DNA from: Glossina fuscipes
Taxonomy: Eukaryota; Arthropoda; Insecta; Diptera; Glossinidae
Length of the DNA stretch: 64,000 nucleotides
Direction of reading: 5' to 3'
Assembly (NCBI RefSeq): GCF_014805625.2
Contig: NW_023998415.1
Span: forward strand, 45,072,339 to 45,136,338
Notes under the pieces: model-generated
Database searches by the model: none
The model's input: only the letters and a program-made list of their open reading frames with translations
Told to the model about the DNA's origin: nothing
In this document: one piece after another, positions 10,819 through 23,883 of the stretch
Position numbering within the stretch: the first letter of the stretch is position 1
Layout: each line of letters opens with the position of its first letter
Program-made: the position numbers and the translations under genes

Positions 10819-13652
10819 TCGTTTATACGTTTATAACGCGCAGAAACAAGATTCGAAAAACAAACTTTCCTTCATTTACAAAGCAATAATTGATTTCTCA
10901 AGACCCCAAAATAAATTATTCCAAGTTATAATTTGAATTTCGCATAAGTTGAAAAATTTTATTTTTAAATTTCGCTTTTCTCAAATACTTAATGCTTCTT
11001 TTAATTATGGTATAAAAATTTCAAAAAGGAAAAAGAAAATCTATGAGAATAGGAAAAAAACCTTTCATTGTTGTTTTCGTTGTTGATTCATTTCTGTTCA
11101 CATCAGAATTCTATAAATAGGCCAAAAGAGTAATGAAATGTGAATCTGTAGGCTGTGTGTGAACAGAAAGGCATAAATACTATCTACACACTATCTACAT
11201 TTTCTGCATATGTGGATATGGAAGTAAGTGTACCTTTGCTTAAACACATATCGCTTCGCACATATTAACATGTATATCTCCTCCTAACAAGTCATCAGCT
11301 TCGTTCTATATGAGTCTTTTCATTTTTTTTTTTTTTTTTGTTTTTTCTTCTTTTTATTACTATTATTATTATTTTTCTTCATTTTCTAATTCTTTCGTTT
11401 TTCCCTTTTTCTCTTTTTGTGTTATATCGCATGCTTTTTATACCCATTATCATCGTAACGGCATACTAGAATCGTTGCTTAATTTATAACACCATCAAGT
11501 TATGAGTAAATTTTCGAGGAGTTTTTTTTTTTTTTATATAAAAATTATTCTTAATGGACAAATCATCAAATATGATCAGTCCAATTTATCATATATCTGT
11601 TTGCTTGTCCGTCGGTATATCGGAATTTTCCATTTTTTTTTTACTTTTCAACTTTATCAAATTGCTTATGCATTTCAAAATCCCAATATATATTATGGGA
11701 GAAAAAAAGGTTTTGCCTAAGTGTAGGCAATATTTTAAGCATATTTTCTTGTTGTAACTATTCATCAAAAGATTTTTCTACGTTTTATTATTAAATAAAT
11801 CTTTTGAAGAAATGTTTTGTGATATATACATTTTTTTTTGTTTTTTTGTTTCTTTTTTTTTTTTTTTGTTTTGATGGGTAACTGCGATTCGCTTTGAAAG
11901 GCATACGGTTTTCTTATTTGCCTTTTTTTTTTCCTTTCTTCTCTCATTAAAATGGGATTCAACTCGTGTCAACCGTGAACAATCAGTGAAAGAATTGGAA
12001 CACTGTGCTTAATAAGGTGGAAAATATATATATGTATATATATATATATGTACGTATAACGATAAAAAGATGTATATTTTGATGCAGGTATAATACAGTA
12101 AAAAATATGCTACCGCCAACGTACGTTTGCTATTATTATACTCGTATATAAGATTATTGAAAATCGTGCAAATCGTTTTTGTTTTTTGTATTTTTTTTTT
12201 TTTTTTTTTTTTCTTTTCGTATTAACGTAAATAAGGCGAAAAACAAAAAAAATTGCAAGTGTAATAAAAAAAAATTCTTAAATACATCAATTTAATTTAT
12301 CTGATTATATAGGGAAAAGATCTAGGATTCGAATTGCTTGAAAACGAAATTAGTTATTTAGTATCATCATCTTTTGTTATGACTTTTTTCCACATCACTG
12401 TGTGAACTACTTTGCATTTGCATTACACACACTGTGCGCCCACAATTATAATTCACAATTTTCTCTCTCTTACATAAAATATGTAATATTTTTTCTCTTG
12501 TTGACTCTCCTCCGTTCTTAGTAAGCTGACTCATAAATGAAAGTGAAGATTATGAGTGAGTGGACTGGTTTAGATATTATATACATATGAACATACACAT
12601 CTACTATATATTAATTAATATGTATATAGCTTGACGCTGTTTAAAATCTTCATAGCGGATGCAGATATATTTTATATATAGTTTTTTAGAGATCTTCTTG
12701 ATTATTATTATTATTATTATTATTATGAAGTGCTAAAGAAATCAAATCATAATTCAACTTTTAGTCGAATTATGGGAAAACAATACATATGGAGTGCGTT
12801 TTGCGATTCGTTTCTCTAACATTTCGTAATAAATGATGATCGTTTGCCTTTCTTTAAACGCACACATGTCATCCATTGTAATTACGAACTGCCTTTTGTC
12901 AAACCGAAATCTGTGTGCAACGGGCGTTCATCACATTACCATTTTAAATTCCATTACAAGTTGACATTTAAGAAAGTTTTTATCCATCCGCTTACCGACA
13001 CTTACCGACATACTCGTAAATAATATTTTTGCATGTTGTGAACTCATTTTCAAATGTTGCGATTTTTCGCGAATACACATCACTAGACGGCAAGAACTTC
13101 CCCCCCGAAAGGCAAATCGCGCCTGTTTAGCTTGCTAATCGCCGCTATTTCAGGCAGATATACTATAAGCATTCAATTAAATGAATATTAAGACTTATTG
13201 TCATTTCTATATATATTACACATATAAAGCAAAATTTTATTACTATTTTTTTATTAAAACTATTTTTTATAATAATTATTTACAATTGTTGTAGGAACTC
13301 TTTTTTAATCGAAAACATTTAAAAAAAGAAGCATAGAGGATAAGAACGCTGTAAATGCTATTAGGCGAATATTCGGATACTCACTCGCTAAAGAGCGAAC
13401 ATACGAAAATCGTTGATGTTCACTAATACAATAGTAAAAGGAAAGCAATTTTACATGAATTGCTTGAATTTTTGAATCGATAACCACTGAAGATATTAAA
13501 GTATTCTTTTTGAAACGTGGTTTAGGAAGTGGTCGAATAAATTCTCATCGAAATGTAATTTAATTTAAAAAATGTAAATAATCAATGTAATACGGTTAGT
13601 AGGGCGACGGACTGATGAACGATTAAAATTAAATTGACTCAAACTCTTTAGT

Positions 13653-13658
13653 TTTATT
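13653..13658 (-). terminator. candidate polyadenylation signal of fringe
   Basis: AATAAA on the minus strand, about 720 bp past the fringe stop. Further matches lie at 13250-13255 and 13236-13241. In such AT-rich DNA the hexamer is common by chance, so the choice among them is not supported by anything beyond distance and the start of dispersed-repeat sequence just below it. Confidence 0.2.
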
Positions 13659-13752
13659 TAGAGAATATGTGAACTATATATCTTCGGTTCTTAGAAGTAG
13701 AATAGCAAGACTTTTATACCCTGAATCTTTCGGATGGTGGTGATGTACCGAA

Positions 13753-13753
<1 letters not shown>

Positions 13754-13788
<35 letters not shown>

Positions 13789-13799
13789 AAAAAAAAAAA
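13754..13799. repeat. poly(A), 34-base run then an 11-base run
   Basis: One of the longest homopolymers here. Others are T at 9542-9570, 23850-23882 and 57446-57478. The base count of such runs is unreliable. Confidence 0.95.
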
Positions 13800-14373
13800 G
13801 AATTGTTCCTATAAACTTAGATGTGCTCTTAAAGAGACTAGATTTACAATAATTATCCATACAAACAAACATACATATATAAATACAACATATGGTGTAC
13901 AATATACACACATATGCATATATGGAAGCTAATATTAAGCCGCCCTCTAAGGCCAGCATAAACAAAATGGAAGATCGAATTGTTGTTAACATTGCCAATG
14001 ATTTCGAAACTCTCTAATAATTATTTTTACAAATTAAAAACAGAGAAAAAAAAAAAAACTATATTTATGCAAAAATAATATAAAACTAATAATAAATTCA
14101 TTAAATAAATATGTGAGTTGAAGACAATAACGATATCAAGTGCATGGAATTTTCAATTAAGACGTTGTTATATAAAAAAATTTAATAAAAGAAAAATAAA
14201 GTTTTTTTTTTTTTTTTCTTTCTTTTTTTCCTAATATTACATTAAAAACTAAATCACAGTTTAAACTTAACAAAAAAATTATATATGTGTGCAAAAGAAG
14301 AAGAGGAGAAACAATTTTAAAGAAAATTTACATAACAATTAAATAATTTTTAATTTTTAAGAAGAAAAGAGAA

Positions 14374-14609
14374 TCATCTGTGAGGACAATAACTAAAGTA
14401 AGGAAACAATTTACAATGCAAAGAATAGAAGCGACGAGGATCAGCTTTAAGATCGAAACCATCAATTTTAATAACATTCCATTGATTTTTCATAAGGGCG
14501 TAGCTAAACGAAACTTGATCTTGAAACGTGTCGGGCCTTATGAATTCCATCGGTTCCAAATGTGAATGAAAATTATCGACTACCGTCAATGGAACTTTTA
14601 ATAGATGCT
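14374..14609 (-). CDS. fng: fringe coding exon 7 (C-terminus and stop)
   Basis: A 236-nt exon: two bases finish Glu369, then residues 370-446 and a TGA stop at 14376-14374. The acceptor is CCTTTTAG. It opens HLLKVPLTVVDNFHSHLEPM, in which the FHSHLEP block is a fringe hallmark, and ends FYSLHCKLFPYFSYCPHR, the characteristic C-terminus with its two cysteines. The intron before it is only 109 bp, in contrast to the multi-kb introns at the 5' end of the gene. Confidence 0.97.
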
Positions 14610-14718
14610 CTAAAAGGAATATACGAGAGAAAAAAATAACAAGCAAAAAAAAAATAAATAAATAAATAAATAAATAAAATAAACATTGAGACTTTTGCAT
14701 TAAACGACAATCACTTAC

Positions 14719-14893
14719 CAATAATGAAACCCATGGTAACATCGTCCGGAAATCGTATTTTATCTCCTATGCTTATGAATTTACCACCACCTGCTATGGG
14801 TAACATTTTCAATGTTAAAGCCCTACTCAAACAGAAGCCAGCACCACCTGTCGCAAACCAAAATGTTATTTTCTTATTCAGCGATGTATTCTT
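14719..14893 (-). CDS. fng: fringe coding exon 6 (catalytic core)
   Basis: A 175-nt exon encoding residues 311-368 plus the first base of Glu369. The acceptor is CTTTGCAG (phase 0) and the donor GTAAGT (14718-14713). It starts [13 protein letters not shown], with a possible sequon at N312, then [13 protein letters not shown] (324-336), the GGGKF loop (345-349) and RFPDDVTMG (357-365). The GGAGF and PDDVT segments form the nucleotide-sugar and catalytic region in the vertebrate fringe structures. All are intact, so the protein should be active. Confidence 0.97.
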
Positions 14894-15855
14894 CTGCAAA
14901 GACAATAAGAAAAATGCCCTTTAATGAATAAGTTGTAGAGGAGCAAAAAACAAAAAAAAAAAAAAAAACACAAAAACACACAACACAAATCTTTCCTTAT
15001 TCAATAACCTTCGCTTAAAAAAAAAAAAAAAAAAAAAAAACCATATTGAAAACGTTCTATATATTTAATGAACCTCAAGTATAAAGTATGAGCAAAAATT
15101 CTAAAAGCTTCAAGAGCACTCTCCCATTATGTTTGTTACCTTTGAGTAAGTAATTTAATATCATCGTAAAGTACGTTTATTCGGTAATTTAGTAAATCAT
15201 CAGTAAAGTATTATGCGTATGTAATACCTTTCTTTACTCTCGAAATGCTCGAATTTAATCCTTTTTACCTTTGATGGAATACACTTTAATTACTTCCACT
15301 TAATTAGTTTAAGTATGTTCTTCTCTTTGCCCATATAATTTTCATTATATTATACTTTGATGTGTAAATGGAGCGGACCCCATCCCATCAAGTCTCCCCA
15401 TACGCGTTTTTTTGTTTAATATTTCAGGTTTTAAGCTTGGACCAGACCATGCATGCATGTTATTCAAAATTCAAATTTGTTTTCTTTCCCTTTATCTTAC
15501 GTCACGGCTAAATGAATATTTCAAAAAACTTATGCAAAAAAAAAAAAATGCACTATGTAACGTGCTTGAGTGAATAAGCAAGCGCCCGGAAAGTAAAAAA
15601 TCGAAGAATGTTAAATTCATTCCAAGGCAAATTGCAAAAAATCGACCCCAATAAGTCTTATAGTTTAGTTAGATTTAAGAAATTTTCCTACATTTTTTAT
15701 ATATATATGCAATAAGTCGGCCGGTCGGTCGGTCGATCAATCTGCTAAATAGAAATAATTGTAAATTTTATTAAATTTCAAATACAAGAAATGTGAAGGC
15801 GCTTGTGAAGCTTACAATAAATAAGGAAAATGAAGTTTAAACACTCTCGACTTAC

Positions 15856-15994
15856 ACTGTCCAAGTGAATCTCTAAAGGTGATGAAATGCTCGGTTTACC
15901 CAGATACCAATCAACCGAAGGACTATATTCATCCAATAATTTCACTAAACGCGGCACATTAACGTAGTTATCATCGTCGAAATGACAAAACCAT
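15856..15994 (-). CDS. fng: fringe coding exon 5 (DDD metal-binding motif)
   Basis: A 139-nt exon that completes Lys264 and encodes residues 265-310, beginning WFCHFDDDNYVNV and ending PLEIHLDS. The acceptor is TTTTGCAG and the donor GTAAGT (15855-15850), with phase 0 at the end. DDD at 270-272 is the DxD-type motif that binds Mn2+ and UDP-GlcNAc in GT31 enzymes, and all three acidic residues are intact. The rest (VPRLVKLLDEYSPSVDWYLG) is nearly invariant in insect Fringe as I recall it. A tRNA-like SINE copy and a long CT microsatellite lie about 120-310 bp upstream in intron 4. Confidence 0.97.
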
Positions 15995-16112
15995 CTGCAA
16001 AAAAATTAAAATAAATAAATTAATATGAAAGTCGTGAATACTCTTAATTAATTTTAATTTAATTTTAAATTTAAATAATAAATAAATTTATTATTCCCTT
16101 TTTAATAGTTAG

Positions 16113-16180
16113 ACGACATGAGTAGCCGAGTAGGCGAGAAACGCGACCACCAAGTCTTCAAATCGCAATACGGTCAAGTT
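16113..16180 (+). repeat. tRNA-like SINE copy 1
   Basis: TAGCCGAGTAGG at 16123-16134 fits the tRNA A-box pattern, and TCTTCAAATC at 16155-16164 is close to a B-box. The first 29 bp agree with the 43609 copy at about 22 positions, and the B-box flanks also match. A TTTT run follows at about 16178. The region between the boxes is about 12 bp shorter than in copy 2. Confidence 0.45.
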
Positions 16181-16259
16181 TTCTTTACTCTTAGCGCTCA
16201 ACTGAACGCTCAATTAGCCGATTGTGCACACGCCCACCTGACAGCGACCATCTACCTTA

Positions 16260-16262
<3 letters not shown>

Positions 16263-16304
<42 letters not shown>
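16263..16304. repeat. CT microsatellite
   Basis: About 21 CT units in fringe intron 4, close to exon 5. Confidence 0.97.
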
Positions 16305-16307
<3 letters not shown>

Positions 16308-18514
16308 CCACCCTCTTCCCGACCATTCCCGCATTACAGGAATTGCGAACATACCCTGAATGATAAGTTATATGCTGAAAGACGAGCACATTATCGAGAC
16401 GCTTGGTCTGCTTGGCAGTTGCCGAAATGTTTTACTTGGTAAAACATTATTAAAATTTAGTATTAAAGGTCAAAAGTTAGTTAACATATTGAATGTGATG
16501 TGTGTTCAGAAAATTCCTAAATTTCTTCATATTATCCCCAAAAAGTAGGGGAGCACCGTATGCCGATCCAAATTTTTCCTTTTAAAAAAAAAAGAAAAAA
16601 GCACCCGATGAATATATAACGTTTAGTATGGTGGGTAACACAAATTCGCCCCAATTTAAAAAAAATTTCAAACAAACTTTATTCTGCTTTTCATTTTTAT
16701 TGTTATTTTTTCCTTTTACGCTCAATTAATTTTTTAGGTTTTACTTAATATTTTTTCTTCTTCTTCTTCTTCTTCTCCTTCACTACCTGCCAATTGAATT
16801 GAAATATTTTATATATGTTGTTGTGTTGACTCCAATAAAACAAAATAAAAGGAAAAAAAAAAAATTGTTAAATGATATTTTTTTTCATCATATTTTTTTG
16901 TTTTTTTTTGTTTTTTTTTTTTTTTTTTTTTTGTTTGGTTAAATGATTTTGCCTTAAAATGAAAATATCTGAAAAAAGCTTAAAGTTTTATGTTAATCCT
17001 ATACTTAAAAAAAAGTAAGTAAAGGGAAAAAGGAAACAATTTTACCAAATGCGTTAAAAAACCAATGTCATCATCATAATCAAAAAAAAAAAAACAAAAA
17101 CAAAAAGGGACAAACAGCTCAAATCCTATTATAAGGAAACTCGATACCTTCGCTTTAAGTTAATTTCTCATTGTGTTAATCATGATGACAGTAAAGTCGT
17201 AAAGGATGCTGTCAGCATATGCCTTATATACATAATTAAAGAATAATTCATATTAATTTGTTTAATTACAAAATTTAAAAAAAAAAAAAAATTAAATTTT
17301 TGAAAAAAAAAAATGGTTCTTTCTTCAAGTTTTTTATACATTTGTGGTACCAGGGTAGTTAAGTTGTTCAGATAAATTCGCATCTTATTATGCCGATTAA
17401 TCAAGAATCACTCTCCTCATTGATTTAAGCTTGTCTGTCCCTCTGTCCGTTTGTCTATTATGTTTTCTCTTGTTCCACAGATCGCAAAATTTGAAAATGA
17501 TTCGAATCTGATCAGCTTACCGATCATTTCCTATAAAACGCCTTATTTTGAAAAGTCTTCATATGAATAACCTTAGGGTAATGTAGGGTATTTAATGGTG
17601 CGTGACGATTTTTATGGAGAGAGTTTAAAAACGATTTTTACGACTAAATAATAAATGCGGTTGCAGTAAATAAAATAATTCGCTGACGCTTCTAATAGCT
17701 GAGATTGCGTTAACTTAAAATTTTATTGATTTTAAAAATGATTTCGGTCCAATTTTTTAAAAACGAGCAGTGTGTGGTGCTGAATAAAACTCTGACTTCT
17801 TGATTTGAAAGTCCTACCCTTAAGTTATACGTATTATATAAACTATCACGCGAAAAAGTCTATAGAATAGCTATTTGAAGCTTCGAATTGCGCCACAAAG
17901 AAATCCAATTCGCGAGCGGCTTTTACTTTTCCTGATTAGTTCGAAGGATATCGCTGCTCAATTGTAAATGCATTAGGATATCAAAAGCCAAAATAACCAT
18001 AACACAGTAGTAGTAGATGAACCAATAATATCGACGATAATGCTGAATATCCATAGCGGGCCCATTTTCGGGGACAAACATATCACCTGAACACGCCATG
18101 TTATGGTTTATTCCAAACTCTATCGAACCATAACTAAGGAAAGTTGCCAGCAATGACTCATGCCATTAAGACGTAAAGCGGAAGCGATATGCCAAAGCCG
18201 TGATATAGTTCGCTTTCAGTATAAAGAAATTCGTCCACATCTACTAAAACTCTTTACTTTCCCTCCCTCTTTTTCCGGTGTCGATTAACTACCGCCAGCA
18301 CATAATTAAGCAGCCTATCTACTTGTTTGCCGGCGTCAGCATCTTGTGTCAATCGTGTTCTTTTAGTAGGAGTTCATCCAAGCAACGAGACACAGAACAA
18401 ACGCTGTGTAATGAATAACTCGAGACCTCATTAAAATATATTTGAATGGGGTAGAGTAAGCTTTAATACCAAAAATAATAAATAAACCCTTTCTTTCGAT
18501 GGTCTCAACGTAGA

Positions 18515-18600
18515 AGAATCGCTCATCTTTCATGTTCTGGGTATGAGAATAGAAAACAATGCTCGTTGGACAGAACATGCTTTCGAAACCAGTTTCGAAA
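18515..18600 (+). pseudogene. possible fragment of a retrotransposon reverse transcriptase
   Basis: One frame reads LIFHVLGMRIENNARWTEHA, which has the L-G-x-x-x...W-x-x-H spacing of the late reverse transcriptase motif in non-LTR elements. The surrounding frames are broken. I cannot support anything more in the 17,900-19,200 stretch. Confidence 0.25.
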
Positions 18601-20363
18601 ATACTTCACAATGGCCGATAGTCGCACCATTTGTACCGTCTATATCCAGCCAAAATTAGTGTATAGCCCGCATATGTAACACAAGATCGAATACAACGAA
18701 AAGCTTAGGTGCTCATAATAAACGAAGTCTTGTTCAGGACTATCAATATCGTTGAGCATCGGCGTAATGTGTGGCTGTGCTGCCCTTATAAACAAATAGA
18801 TTCGAGGCGGAAGTGTTCTATGACGATAAAAAAGATGTGTCCATCAATGAAATTCTACAACAGGTGTACGTGTATCCTTCTCAGCGCCCTCACCCGGTCG
18901 TTCAGGAGTTACCTGTATACCATAACTCTCTTGAACAACCAATTAGCAATGATCTTCCTAACCGTATCCGATGTCTCCACTTTCAAGTCAAAGTCATTCA
19001 AGAGCACTGCTCGCTTTTTTCAACCCAGTATTCCTGTGCTCATCGTTATCAGCAGACATTGCTTCTTCCGATTAATAGGGATTTCGACAGATGACTTATT
19101 GTCTGTTGAAACTCGGTTTCAAATTTGTCCCCCCCAAAAAGGCGAACCAAGACGAACTAAGTTCCACTTTCATTCATTAATTCTGGTAATTTTTTGAAGA
19201 GTAGGAATGCCTAAACATTCGATCATTACGATCGGTATGCATTTAAGCACCTAACCTAGTTTGTGTCTTCTGTTAAGGAAGAAAGTATCGGGAATAAGTA
19301 TACGGCTTTACGAAAACTTGATTAGATGCCAGGACTCATTTTAATTAAACAATAATCGCAATTCATTTCTTTATTTTTCTTCTCTCTTACTTATATCATA
19401 TCGCATGTACTCACCACCTGGGCATCTCTGACAGATACTATGTCTTATCAAAATTTTTCTTTTCTTTTCTTGTCTTTTCTTTTCTTTTTCCTTTCGAAAT
19501 TTGTAAGTCCATTAAGCATTTCGATACGATAGTTAGTTAAGTTAAAAGTTAAGTGAAACATTTAAAACTTCATGACGTAGTGCATTTAAAATTTCACGCT
19601 GTCTCTTTACTATCATATGATTCTCTGTAAAAACTTTTCTTTAATTTCGTGTGCGTAGTGTGTATGTATGTGTGTGTGTGTTTAGCATGAAATTGAGAAT
19701 GCATTACAAAAAGAATGCTTGCTTATTAACAAAGATGTGAGAATTTGAAATGATTACAAAAACTGAATACGCATCGTTTCGTATTTTGAAATATTCAAAA
19801 AGATTTCAGTTAAAACATTTTTGATTAGACTTAAGCTCTTGTATAATATTCGTGTGTTAATATTAATAGTATAGAACAGAAAAAATGATTACCATGCAGC
19901 ATTTACTGTTCATAAAAGTAAAACACTTATGAAATTGTTTTTTTTTTTTTTTTTTTTTTTTTTTGTCTTTCAAGTACATTTCCACCGAAAAATGATCGTG
20001 TGACCATCCGTTTTATTACGTTCCGCTCTAAATTGTGGTCGATGTCAACAAAACTTGAAATGTAAAAATGAAAAAAAAAAAAAAAACAACAACAACAACA
20101 ACAACAAATTCAAATGAATTGAAATGGACTTGTTTGGCCACACAATTATAAAAGCAACCAAAATTGACACTAAACAACGTATAGTAAAAATTCTTTCATC
20201 GAATGCAAGGCAGGTGGAAAATACGGTGGCGGGTCATCAGCAACCGGATTTCTTTTTTTTCTTTTTTGTTTCTTTTTTTTTTTTTTTTCTTTTACTAATA
20301 ATAGTCAAGTATCAGTATATATATAATATTAAAATACATTTTTTTGTAGATATGCTTACTTAC

Positions 20364-20466
20364 TTTTTGCCACTCTCTAGAAATACATCGAGTTCGGCCG
20401 ACATTTTACAACATAAGGCCTTGCGAAAATGACCCTGCGAGCAATTTGTGTTAATTAGATGACCAT
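20364..20466 (-). CDS. fng: fringe coding exon 4 (Cys-rich segment)
   Basis: A 103-nt exon that supplies two bases to finish codon 230, 33 whole codons, and two bases of codon 264. The acceptor is TCTTACAG and the donor GTAAGT (20363-20358). It encodes the [19 protein letters not shown] segment followed by [14 protein letters not shown], which matches the fringe family closely. Cys238, Cys248 and Cys249 are expected to take part in the conserved disulphides of the lumenal domain. N237-C-S is a possible sequon. The donor is followed by a second GTAAG, so a 4-nt shifted splice is conceivable, but it would break the frame. Confidence 0.95.
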
Positions 20467-22189
20467 CTGTAAGAGAATAAAGATATGAAACTTTTATTTC
20501 AAAACAAAAAAAAAAAAAAAACTATGTAAAGATAATTATTTAGGTTAAAAGGAATCTGTATTAAGAGCTCAAAAAATGACATGCACACACATACATACAT
20601 AATCACATTAATATTTTATACAAAAAAAAAAAAATAAAAATAAAAATAAATAAATAAATAAATAAAATAATTATTCATTAAAATTCCTTTCGTCGAGTTT
20701 CAATCATTATGAGTCTGTCCCTTTGTCTGCCCGCTTATCAAGCAAAGGTTTTAAATTTCTTTCACTCTATTATTGCTGCTTAAATAGTATTTAAAATCCA
20801 CAAAAACATTACGCATTAAAATGAAATTGAAAACATTAATTAAGAGGCTTAACGAGAGGGAGAGATACGGTCGTATATAGGTATGCTTGTAGGTGCGCCT
20901 CTAATGAGCTAAACATTATTGAAATATTTTAAATCGCTTTATCGCCAGACAATCGCCTCTGAGAATGACATCACAACACATATTAAAAAAAATTTAAGTG
21001 ACCACAAAATGATAAACAAGAAAAATATGTAAACCTTTCAATATAATATTCTCCCGTAATCATGACTAAACACAAACTCGATACATATACAATCAAAGCT
21101 AATCGAATGTCCAGCACACTCTTGTCGCTGCTATTATGATCAGAAAGGAAAAAAGAAAAAATACAACAACAACAACAACAACAACTAACGAAAACGAAAA
21201 GTCTTTTAAAAGAAATTTACACAGTTTATGCTTTTTCGTCCTAATCAAAATTCCAGTAGTCATGTTGTGTGTGTGTTCGATGACGGCTTTCAAAAAATGC
21301 GACAATAAAGGATTTCTTTACTGTGTTTCTTGCTTATTATCTTTTCATTTTTTTCTTTTTTTTCTTTTTCTTCCATTTTCATATACAATGAATGCATAAG
21401 GAAAGCGAAACGAAGAAAAAAATAAGTAAAAAAAATAATTGGTTTCAGATTTCGAGCTTGTGTAAATAAATGTATATCATCGAAATCTATAGAGGACGGG
21501 AGAAGTGAAACTACTCCCCTACTAAGATAATAATTTAAGATCAAGCTTAAGGCTAAGATTCAACGTAAAATATTTAATAATAATTTTTATCTTACTATTA
21601 CTATGATCGCTTCGCATTTCTAAAATTTATATTTTCTATATCAGTGCAATTTAAATGGGTATCCATCTATAAATCAAGTTAATAACACAAAACCTTTCCT
21701 TAAATGTCACCTTTGATAATTAGGCAAACTCAACGTCCTCACCTTGCGAACAAAAGTTTTTACATCAAATATTATTCTATTCATCACCGATGCAGCTTCA
21801 ACACCAACAATAACAGGTAAGAAAATTCTATGCGACAAGGACCGAATCTCTCGTATACGCATCCATCATTTCTTTTATTTGTTACCCATATCGCTTAATC
21901 CATCAAATCGCTTTAACTACGATATTCATTTTAGAGTTAACCCATTTTTAAGCAGGTAATACATCTTCATTTGAGGCATATACAAAGTAGTCTTAAACAT
22001 TCGGTCCTGTTTGCCTTATGATAAGATAAAGCATAAATCCTCAAAAAAGTGAAAAAAATAAAATCTTATTAATCGACTTTGACTTTGCGCGCGCATAGCT
22101 GGACCTAAGGACCTAAAGAGTAGAGTGTTTCGTAAAGTAAATGTGGAAAAATTCAGCAAAAATCCAAAAATTTAAAAAAAAAACAGAGT

Positions 22190-22480
22190 TGCATTTAGTT
22201 TAGCCTCCACTGCACGCTTCGGCTTTGATCGATTTGGCTCATTATCAATACCAACTTGCGTGCGGCAAGTTCCAATATTTCCACCAAATCTGAAGTCGAT
22301 ATATTCATTTTTGCGACCAAGAGAGTGCCAACAATACACATTACATAGACGGACAGACGGACAGACATGGCTAATCAACACGGAATTTCACGCTTATGAA
22401 GAATATAGCTTTTCTCTTGGTTGTTGCATACGTTATGGGAGAATAGAAAATGAGTCCAACCCCATCTTACAGTGGTGGGT
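22190..22480 (+). repeat. degenerate copy of the TATACCC/GACGGAC dispersed repeat
   Basis: Shares with arm A, in the same order and orientation, a GATTTGGC block, CAATACCAACTTGCGTGC, AAGTTCCA, GAAGTCGATA, TTTTTGCG and a run of GACGGACAGACGGACAGAC. It ends near GTGGTGGGTAC-like sequence. Divergence is much higher than between arms A and B. Confidence 0.7.
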
Positions 22481-23440
22481 ACAAAAAAAAAACATTTCTC
22501 ATAGGATAAAAGAAAACTGGAACATCTTATGGGATCTGTTTCTTATATAATCTCATTATAGAAGAGATTTTGAGTCCAATAGGATGTGTGGGTAGAGTAG
22601 CATTTACATATCCCTGTTAGATGTCCTCACTACGAATTTTGGATGGGATAAGATCCAACTAAATCTAACCGTCCGCTGAAAAGAGGCGAACGAACATTTT
22701 TTTCTTTCATCTTTTTATTTTCATTTAATCGGTTTTTAATTATTCCGTACAGTATTCACATTTACATACATATATATAAAAGATTGCAAGGCAAAATATA
22801 GCAAAATGGAGCTAAACTTATGAAATATTTCCCATTTAATTATTTAGGTTTTTTTTTTTTTTTTTTTATGAGATTTTTATGTCTGATGAACTTCATTTGA
22901 CAGCCATAAAATTCGGACATGTGGATATAAATCAAAATTTATAAAGTATAAAAGAATAGAAAAATAACAACAACAATGAAAAACCAATTTATGAACAAAG
23001 ACAAGAATCAGTTTCGATGTTAATGCAAAATCAAAAAGAAAAGACAACAAAACAAAAATGTAAATATGTTTTGCATAAATAACAGCTTAGTGTAGACAGA
23101 GGAAATTATAGGTAGTTTCGGCAAATCAATCGCTTCATATATAAGCACGCGTATATTTAACCGCTTGCTTATTACATATATGTTATGATTTAAAAATATT
23201 ATCGTCCGGTTGATCGAGATCAAAGTGTTTTTGCAACTTGTTAAACGCCAAGCAGTCGTTAATGCAGGTTTTGTGCCCATTTCGCAAGTTTATCTCTACG
23301 AATAAAGGTTATTCAAGATTCGACCTTAGCCGGGTATAGCATTGACTCTCCCTTGTTACTTTTTAATGAGTTTTATCTCATTTTGCACGGATATTTCTTT
23401 TTAGAAGCTCTCCTCTATAGTTATTCATCAAAGAGCATAC

Positions 23441-23481
23441 GCACACGCACACACACACACACACACACGCACACACACACA
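23441..23481. repeat. CA microsatellite
   Basis: (CA)n with two CG interruptions. Confidence 0.95.
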
Positions 23482-23847
23482 GTAATTGCTTTCTATCATA
23501 CTTGGCATCGGCCTAAGCGAAAAAAAAAAAAATAAAAATAAATAAATAAAATGAAATAAAATAAAAATAAAAATAAAAAACAAAAAAAAAGAGAGAAAAA
23601 AAAAGGAAAAAAGCAGCTTAGCCTCTACATACCTGCCAACGTGGCCTTAATACCAAACTAATTTGCTATTTTTTACGTTTTTGTTTTGCTTCATACCTAC
23701 ATACGGACATAAATGAATTTTGCGTTTGCATGTATGTAAACCTGAATGTAGGAAAAATTCCAATTTAGTTTCACATCAAACTGCTCCGCCTACTTGACCG
23801 CCTAATTCTGGCCACTGTTGTGCAAAAGAAATAAAGGCTTATTTGCT

Positions 23848-23883
<36 letters not shown>

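Larger units (their letters stand above)
10819..14373. other. 3' flank of fringe, likely including its 3' UTR
   Basis: The part next to the stop codon (about 13,650-14,373) is the probable 3' UTR on the minus strand. Beyond it are long A and T runs, (ATT)n at 12701-12726 and TATACCC-type fragments near 11440 and 13715. No other gene is supported. Confidence 0.65.
15995..20363 (-). other. fringe intron 4 (4.4 kb)
   Basis: GTAAGT to GCAG. It contains a tRNA-like SINE copy near 16113-16180, a 42-bp CT array, a degenerate dispersed-repeat fragment near 17330-17560, and a 1.3 kb stretch (17,900-19,200) that is less repetitive and may be an old decayed transposon. Introns 5 (14894-15855) and 6 (14610-14718) hold only A/T runs and a short CGGT repeat. 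Confidence 0.85.

Noticed and set aside
18709..19197. 162-codon plus-strand frame
   Set aside because: It is the longest non-fringe frame apart from those through gaps. However, it overlaps another frame of similar quality, has no recognised motif and lies in an intron.
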